From: OMOG01 sp041485845
Lineage (GTDB): Bacteria; Acidobacteriota; Terriglobia; Bryobacterales; Bryobacteraceae
DNA: 11,040 bases
Reading direction: 5' to 3'
Assembly: GCA_041485845.1 (NCBI GenBank)
Contig: JBGPKH010000271.1
Coordinates: forward strand, 1-11,040
The notes under the pieces are model-generated. The model did no database searches, had not been told where the DNA came from, and worked only from the letters and a program-made list of their open reading frames with translations. Shown here in pieces: positions 7,366 through 11,040 of this stretch. Numbering within the stretch: the stretch's first letter is position 1; the number at the start of each line of letters is the position of its first letter. Position numbers and translations under genes: made by a program.

Positions 7366-7650
7366 TCCGGCCGCTGCTGTTTTCGTCATTAACCAATCAG
7401 AATGGGCTGGACAGCGGTATCGCCATCGTCAACACCAGCAGCGACCCGCTCGGAACAACGAATGTGTCGGGTTCTTGTGCGTGGAATTTCTTCGGCGACA
7501 ACGCGCCAGCCTCGCTCATCACGCCAAGCATGCCGGCCGGCGGTTCCTATGTCGCTTTGCTTTCCGTGGTGGCTCCAAACTTCAAGTGATACGCGATCCC
7601 CAATTGTCAGTTTCCGGATGCCCGGGGATTCGCATTCACCTCTCCGGTTG
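7366..7650 (+). pseudogene. Remnant of a Bryobacter/Solibacter-type secreted-protein domain, interrupted by TGA
   Basis: The frame reads LTNQNGLDSGIAIVNTSSDP, then LGTTNVSGSCAWNFFGDNAP, ITPSMPAGGSYVALLSVVAP and NFK, followed by TGA at 7587-7589. The same frame then continues YAIPNCQFPDARGFAF. I recall a common acidobacterial domain with this order: F.TNQAGFDTGI..SNTS.DP.GT, C...F.G..AP, a V..G..Y..L.S..APGFQGY segment, and .A.CNFQYAHGFAF. The TGA stands where that domain has a glycine codon before Tyr (FQG-Y), so a GGA-to-TGA change is the simple explanation. The similarity fades after about 7645. An ATG at 7284 would give a 101-residue protein ending at the TGA, but a stable hairpin sits directly before it. 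No signal peptide is seen, so the normal N-terminus is missing. This is from memory of the family; no alignment was run. Confidence 0.65.
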
Positions 7651-7673
7651 CCGCCGGGCATAACGCTCCCTAT

Positions 7674-7701
7674 GGCCGCGGCTCCGATCGGAGCCGCGGC
7701 C
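7674..7701. other. Perfect 28-bp GC-rich palindrome
   Basis: GGCCGCGGCTCC (7674-7685) is followed by GATC and its exact reverse complement, so all 28 bases are self-complementary. It follows the domain remnant by about 25 bases. As RNA it would form a very stable 12-bp stem with a GATC loop; as DNA it is a symmetric candidate protein-binding site. No T-tract flanks it on either strand, which argues against a classical intrinsic terminator. Confidence 0.6.
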
Positions 7702-7731
7702 GATTCTCCGCTTCCGGATCTTGTCCCCTTC

Positions 7732-7753
7732 GCCAGGCGCAAAGCGCACTGGC
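7732..7753. other. Imperfect 9-bp hairpin with AAA loop
   Basis: GCCAGGCGC (7732-7740) pairs with GCGC-A-CTGGC (7744-7753) around AAA, with one bulged A at 7748. It lies 30 bases after the 28-bp palindrome in the same gene-poor stretch. It may be chance in GC-rich DNA. Confidence 0.3.
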
Positions 7754-7856
7754 AGCCAGGATGGTCAAGAGGAGCCGTGATTTCGCCATTTCGGAAGCAT
7801 ATACGAACGGTGAGTGGATTGCGGCAAAGACCGCCGGCGCTACCTCGCGGGCCGGC

Positions 7857-8057
7857 TTAGCCGGCGCGCTGGGGCGGCCCCCGCCTGGCCACCGCCGCAA
7901 ACGAGCGGGCGGCATTCTCGTCCCGGACGGCGAATGCGAGGCAGCGCATCATCCGCTGCGCCCGGATGCGGCGGGACCGCACGCGGCGCAGATGAATGAG
8001 GAAGGCGATATCAGCCAGTGCCAGCAGCGCGAAGACCATGGCGTCGGCAGAGCCCAT
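7857..8057 (-). CDS. Possible small single-span membrane protein
   Basis: From an ATG at 8057 the minus strand encodes 66 residues starting MGSADAMVFALLALADIAFL. Residues 7-21 form one membrane segment. An arginine-rich stretch (H-L-R-R-V-R-S-R-R) follows, which by the positive-inside rule would place the C-terminus in the cytoplasm. Most codons end in G or C, but non-coding DNA here is also GC-rich, so this is weak support. A TTG at 8063 would add two residues. No good Shine-Dalgarno site is visible and I recognise no family. It could be a real small gene, a gene fragment or chance. Confidence 0.25.
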   Translation of the reverse strand: MGSADAMVFALLALADIAFLIHLRRVRSRRIRAQRMMRCLAFAVRDENAARSFAAVARRGPPQRAG

Positions 8058-8063
8058 GTACAA

Positions 8064-8374
8064 ATTGGAACACTCACGGCCGTTTCCGGGTAGGTCCGTC
8101 CGTAAGGGGTAGGTATCAGGACCATTGGTGAAAACCCATGGGACTCAGGACGCCGGTTTGGTACCTTTTCATCGCTTTTGGGAAGGCGTGCGGCTCAGGA
8201 GGCGATGGAGGACAGGAATGCTCCCGCAGGTTCCTGCCGAGGCCCCGAGATTCATTCGCCGCGGAGTGATGGAAATGGGCGCGGCGCTGGAGGAAGCCGG
8301 GCGAAGGGCGGGCGGTGTTCGGCAGCAAGTTCCGGATGGTTGCCGGCGAGAGACGATAGAATAATAGCTACTCG
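8064..8374. other. Non-coding stretch upstream of the TPR gene
   Basis: About 310 bases have no convincing gene. Short open frames exist in several phases but none resembles a family I know or has a ribosome site. GGGTAGGT occurs twice (8088-8095 and 8107-8114). CCATTGGT (8122-8129) and ACCCATGG (8134-8141) can form a small stem with one mismatch and a GAAA loop. A -10-like TAGAAT lies at 8357-8362, just before the next start codon. Confidence 0.4.
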
Positions 8375-10150
8375 GTGTCTCAGGCAACACAGGCCGCCAT
8401 TCATCACCCAGCGGTTCGGCAGCAACTGGAAAAGATCCTGGCTCATGGTCTCTTCACACGCTCCGAGCGGATGGGCCGTTTTCTGCGTCTGGCGGTGGAA
8501 CGGACACTGGAGGGCAAAGCCGACGAGCTGAAGGAGTACCTGGTCGGCGTCGAAGTGTTCGACCGCAAGCCCTCCTACGATCCGCGCGTGGACCCGATTG
8601 TACGGGTGGAGGCACGGCGGCTGCGATCGAAGCTCAAGGCCTACTACGAGAGCGACGGGCGCGCCGACGCGGTGGTGATCGAATTGGTCAAGGGGAGCTA
8701 CGCGCCGCAGATTCGGGCCAAGACCGAGGCGGCGGCCACACTCCCGCGAAGCGAGCCCACACCAAGCAGTGTCGTCACCATAGCGGTCCTGCCGTTCGTC
8801 AACCTGAGCCCCAATCCCGATCACGAATATTTCAGCGACGGTTTGACCGAGGAGTTGATCCACGCGCTCACCAAGCTGCCGGGAATGCGCGTGGTGGCCT
8901 GGAACACCGCGGCCCAGTTGCGCGGCCGGCAGCAGGACATCCTAGCCATCCGCCAGCAGTTGAAGGTGGGGACGGTGCTCACCGGCAGCGTGCGCATTGC
9001 GGGGCCGAGCCTGCGGGTGCGAGCCCAGCTCATCGACACGGAGAGCGGCGTGTACTTGTGGTCGGAGACGTTCGATCGCCAGATGCAGGACGTGTTCGCG
9101 ATTCAGGAGGAGATCGCGCGCGCCATCGTGCGCACGCTGCGGGTGCAGCTTGCCGGCGCGCAGGAAGGGGCGCTGGCCGGGCGCGCGCGGACTACGGTGA
9201 GCTCCTACGACTGGTACCTCAAGGGACGGTATCTGTGGCACCGGCGGACGCCGGAGGAGCTCGCGCAGAGCGTGCGGTGCTTCGAAAACGCGATCGCGGC
9301 GGACGGGAATTCGGCGCTGGCGCACGCGGGCCTGGCGGACGCCTACAGCCTGCTGGTGGATTACGGGCTGATGCACCCGGCCCAAGGCCTGCCGCATGCC
9401 AAGGCGGCGGCGGAGCGCGCGATTGCGCTGGATCCCGGCCTGGCGGAGCCGCACTGTTCGCTGGCACTCATCCGGGGACTTAACGAGTGGGAATGGGCGG
9501 ATGCCGAACGCCTCTATCTGCGCGCGATTGCCCTGAACCACGGCTATGCCACCGCGCATCACTGGCTGGGCGGCGATCATTATGCCATCCTGGGGCAATT
9601 CGAGGAGGCCATCGCCGAGCTCAACATGGCGGTGCAGCTCGATCCGCTTTCGAGCATCATCCGGGAAACCCGCGGGTACACCCGGATGCTGAAGCGGGAG
9701 TACCAAGCGGCGATCGAGGAATACCGTGAGATCCTCACGATGGAGCCGTCGTTCTACAAGGCCTTTACGTCGATGGGCCGGGCATACGCGCAGATGGGGC
9801 GGTATGAGGAAGCCATCGAGATGCTGCAAAAGGGGCGCTCGCTGGCGGGCGACGTTCCGAGTATTCTGGGGGCCCTGGGACAAGCCTATGGTCTGGTGGG
9901 CGACGAACGGCGGGCGCGCGAGCTGCTGGCGGAACTGGAGAGGCTGGCGCAGACCAGGTATGTGCCGAGCACGTGTTTCGCGTTTGTGCACCTGGGGCTG
10001 GGGGAGAAGGTGAAGGCTCTCGAGTGGATGGAAAGAGGGTGCGACCAGAAGCAGTCGGTGTTGACTACGATTAAGGTGCATCCGGTTTACGATCCGCTAC
10101 GGGGCGAGCCGCGGTTCGATGCGTTGCTGCGGCGGGTGGGGTTCGCCTAA
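8375..10150 (+). CDS. Cytoplasmic TolB-like/TPR protein with acidobacterial N-terminal domain
   Basis: A 591-residue protein with three parts. Residues 10-113 form a conserved domain (L-F-x-R-S-E-R-M-x-R-F-L-R near 27-38, then EYLVGVEVFDRKPSYDP, D-P-I-V-R-V-E-A-R-R-L-R-S-K-L and K-G-S-Y). I recall this domain from many acidobacterial TPR and kinase-associated proteins, but I know no function for it. Residues 134-260 match the TolB-amino-terminal-like domain seen in CadC/adenylate-cyclase relatives (IAVLPFVNLSPNPDHEYFSD, G-T-V-L-T-G-S-V-R, Y-L-W-S-E-T-F-D-R). Residues about 275-530 hold tetratricopeptide repeats (such as A-L-A-H-A-G-L-A-D-A-Y and A-K-A-A-A-E-R-A-I-A-L-D-P). The C-terminus V-Y-D-P-L-R-G-E-P-R-F-D-A-L-L-R-R is typical of this protein type. 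There is no transmembrane segment and no recognisable winged helix. The start is GTG at 8375, the only one after an in-frame TAG at 8357, with no clear Shine-Dalgarno site. A sensing or scaffolding role is inferred. Confidence 0.85.
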   Translation: MSQATQAAIHHPAVRQQLEKILAHGLFTRSERMGRFLRLAVERTLEGKADELKEYLVGVEVFDRKPSYDPRVDPIVRVEARRLRSKLKAYYESDGRADAVVIELVKGSYAPQIRAKTEAAATLPRSEPTPSSVVTIAVLPFVNLSPNPDHEYFSDGLTEELIHALTKLPGMRVVAWNTAAQLRGRQQDILAIRQQLKVGTVLTGSVRIAGPSLRVRAQLIDTESGVYLWSETFDRQMQDVFAIQEEIARAIVRTLRVQLAGAQEGALAGRARTTVSSYDWYLKGRYLWHRRTPEELAQSVRCFENAIAADGNSALAHAGLADAYSLLVDYGLMHPAQGLPHAKAAAERAIALDPGLAEPHCSLALIRGLNEWEWADAERLYLRAIALNHGYATAHHWLGGDHYAILGQFEEAIAELNMAVQLDPLSSIIRETRGYTRMLKREYQAAIEEYREILTMEPSFYKAFTSMGRAYAQMGRYEEAIEMLQKGRSLAGDVPSILGALGQAYGLVGDERRARELLAELERLAQTRYVPSTCFAFVHLGLGEKVKALEWMERGCDQKQSVLTTIKVHPVYDPLRGEPRFDALLRRVGFA

Positions 10151-10159
10151 GGGGAAAGG

Positions 10160-10415
10160 CCGGTCCTACTTGGACAAGTTCGTCCAGCGAGCTTTCCGCC
10201 TCGTTCTGCGCGGAAAGAATGTCCGCGCGGATCTCCTCAAGCGTGCGCGGCGGGTGCTTCTTCGCCGGTTCCAACACTGCGTCCAGACGGCGCAAGACGC
10301 ACATCGGCAGAATGACATCCGGATATTTTGCCGCGCTTGAACAGGTCGCGGAGAAGGTCATCGGCGATACCCCAAAGGAATGAGACGATCTTGCGCGGTG
10401 TGTGGCTTGGTCCAT
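10160..10415 (-). pseudogene. hsdM: Remnant of a type I restriction-modification methyltransferase gene (hsdM)
   Basis: Reading leftwards, one frame gives P-R-K-I-V-S-F-L-W-G-I-A-D-D-L-L-R-D-L-F-K-R-G-K. The next frame continues at once with K-Y-P-D-V-I-L-P-M-C-V-L-R-R-L-D-A-V-L-E-P-A-K-K. Joined, these match the N-terminal helical region of HsdM (SFLWGIADDLLR, then KY.DVILPMTVLRRLD..LEPTK). The switch lies at an A run (TTTT at 10326-10329 on the plus strand), where one extra base breaks the frame. A second shift probably lies in the CACACA/CGCGC stretch after the likely original start ATG (10415-10413). Beyond 10257 the text turns to R-T-L-E-E-I-R-A-D-I-L, which looks like an HsdM C-terminal helix, so some 400 residues including the catalytic NPPF region are missing. 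No hsdS or hsdR is present. The remnant abuts the 3' end of the TPR gene. Confidence 0.75.
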
Positions 10416-10549
10416 GGGTGTGCCGTCTGGGAAGGCGCCGGTTGAAAACGTTATTTTAGCTGCAAAACCTGATCGGTTGGTGACCTGGAGCATACGGCCC
10501 CGTCCCGGTTATGAGTTGACAATGGGCTCAAGAGCGCGACCACCCGGCT

Positions 10550-11040
10550 CTACCGCAGCCAGTTGGCGAGCGTGGTGATGATCAGGGAATTGGTGAAGTC
10601 GATCAGGAATGCCCCGACTACCGGAACCACCAGAAAGGCTTCCGGCGCGGGGCCGTATTTCTCCACCAGTTCCTCCATGCAGGCGATGGCATTGGCCGTG
10701 ATGCCGAGCATGAAGCCGCAGAAGCCGGACGCGGTGATGGCCGATTCGTAATTGCGGCCCATCACCCAGAACGACATAGTGACGCACATCAGCCAGCAGA
10801 GCGCCACCTGGCGGCGAGGATGGCCACCAAGGGCAGCGCCAGGTGGGCCAGCTCCCAGAGGCGCAGGGTGAGCAGGGCCATCACGATGAACAGGTAGAGC
10901 GCGATCCTGCCCAGCACATCCACGTCGGGTTGGGACACTCGTGCGAATCGATAACGGTCGTCGAGATTGCGGATGATCGCAGCGACGATCATGGCTCCGA
11001 TGTAGCCGGGCAGGATCAGCCCGAGGCGCTCCATTCCGAG
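10550..11040 (-). pseudogene. gltS: Sodium/glutamate symporter (GltS type), 3' part with a frameshift
   Basis: The frame entering from the right edge reads LGMERLGLILPGYIGAMIVA, then A-I-I-R-N-L-D-D, I-A-L-Y-L-F-I-V-M-A-L-L-T-L-R-L-W-E-L and A-L-P-L-V-A-I-L-A-A, and then runs into a stop at 10789. The next frame picks up exactly there with A-L-C-W-L-M-C-V-T and continues G-F-C-G-F-M-L-G-I-T-A-N-A-I-A, K-Y-G-P-A-P and F-L-V-V-P-V-V-G-A-F-L-I-D-F-T-N, ending at the TAG at 10552-10550. These are the ESS-family (GltS) marks; the E. coli protein has KRYGPSHMAFLIVPMVGAFF at the same place. One missing base near 10808-10812 (GCCGCC-AGGTGG instead of GCCGCCCAGGTGG) explains the break. The N-terminal half is outside the window. 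If the lesion is real, the transporter lacks its last membrane segments; a sequencing error is possible. The exact substrate is not shown. Confidence 0.85.

Noticed and set aside
8942..10081. 379-residue minus-strand open frame
   Set aside because: Antisense to the TPR protein, which has unmistakable TolB-like and TPR motifs.
10516..10521. TTGACA promoter box on the plus strand
   Set aside because: No -10-like sequence lies at a suitable distance and no plus-strand gene follows.
1..11040. tRNA, rRNA or complete insertion sequence
   Set aside because: No cloverleaf, ribosomal motif, transposase text or paired terminal inverted repeats with target duplications could be seen on either strand.

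Overview
The window is GC-rich and looks like a chromosomal piece of an acidobacterium of the Solibacter/Bryobacter type. The reasons are an Oar-like TonB-dependent receptor with an N-terminal carboxypeptidase-regulatory-like domain, a cytoplasmic TolB-like/TPR protein with the N-terminal domain typical of that group, a tandem alpha/beta-hydrolase secreted esterase, and a remnant of a domain I recall from Bryobacterales proteins. The assignment rests on remembered family patterns; no search was run.

Left part (1-1113): a gene cut by the left edge runs on the minus strand and encodes a DUF4062 N-terminal domain, a module often fused to NTPase or repeat domains in NLR-like and conflict-type proteins. 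It starts at 586 and is divergent from an intact DUF29 gene at 634; only 47 bases separate them.

Centre (1114-7099): a sigma70-like promoter (TTGACA at 1134) precedes a 1241-residue TonB-dependent receptor. A 699-residue Tat-exported, acetyl-xylan-esterase-like hydrolase follows 64 bases later in the same direction. These two probably form a transport/hydrolysis pair. The gap between them is mostly a four-unit 10-bp tandem repeat. The hydrolase has an intact N-terminal catalytic domain and a C-terminal domain whose nucleophile elbow is degraded.

Middle gap (7100-8374): about 1.3 kb without a convincing intact gene. It holds a perfect 12-bp-arm hairpin, a degenerate heptad repeat, a nested hairpin with a cUUCGg loop, a domain remnant broken by an in-frame TGA, a perfect 28-bp palindrome, and a weak minus-strand small membrane-protein ORF.

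Right part (8375-11040): an intact 591-residue TolB-like/TPR protein on the plus strand is followed, on the minus strand, by two broken genes. The first is a short hsdM remnant (type I restriction-modification methyltransferase) with at least one frameshift and an apparent internal deletion. The second is the 3' part of a gltS-type sodium/glutamate symporter split by a one-base frameshift. The right third therefore looks like decaying accessory DNA around one intact putative regulator. The most unusual items are the DUF4062 gene, the hsdM remnant, the hairpin/repeat cluster at 7176-7282 and the pseudo-active-site half of the esterase. I did not find a complete, clearly new multi-gene system.
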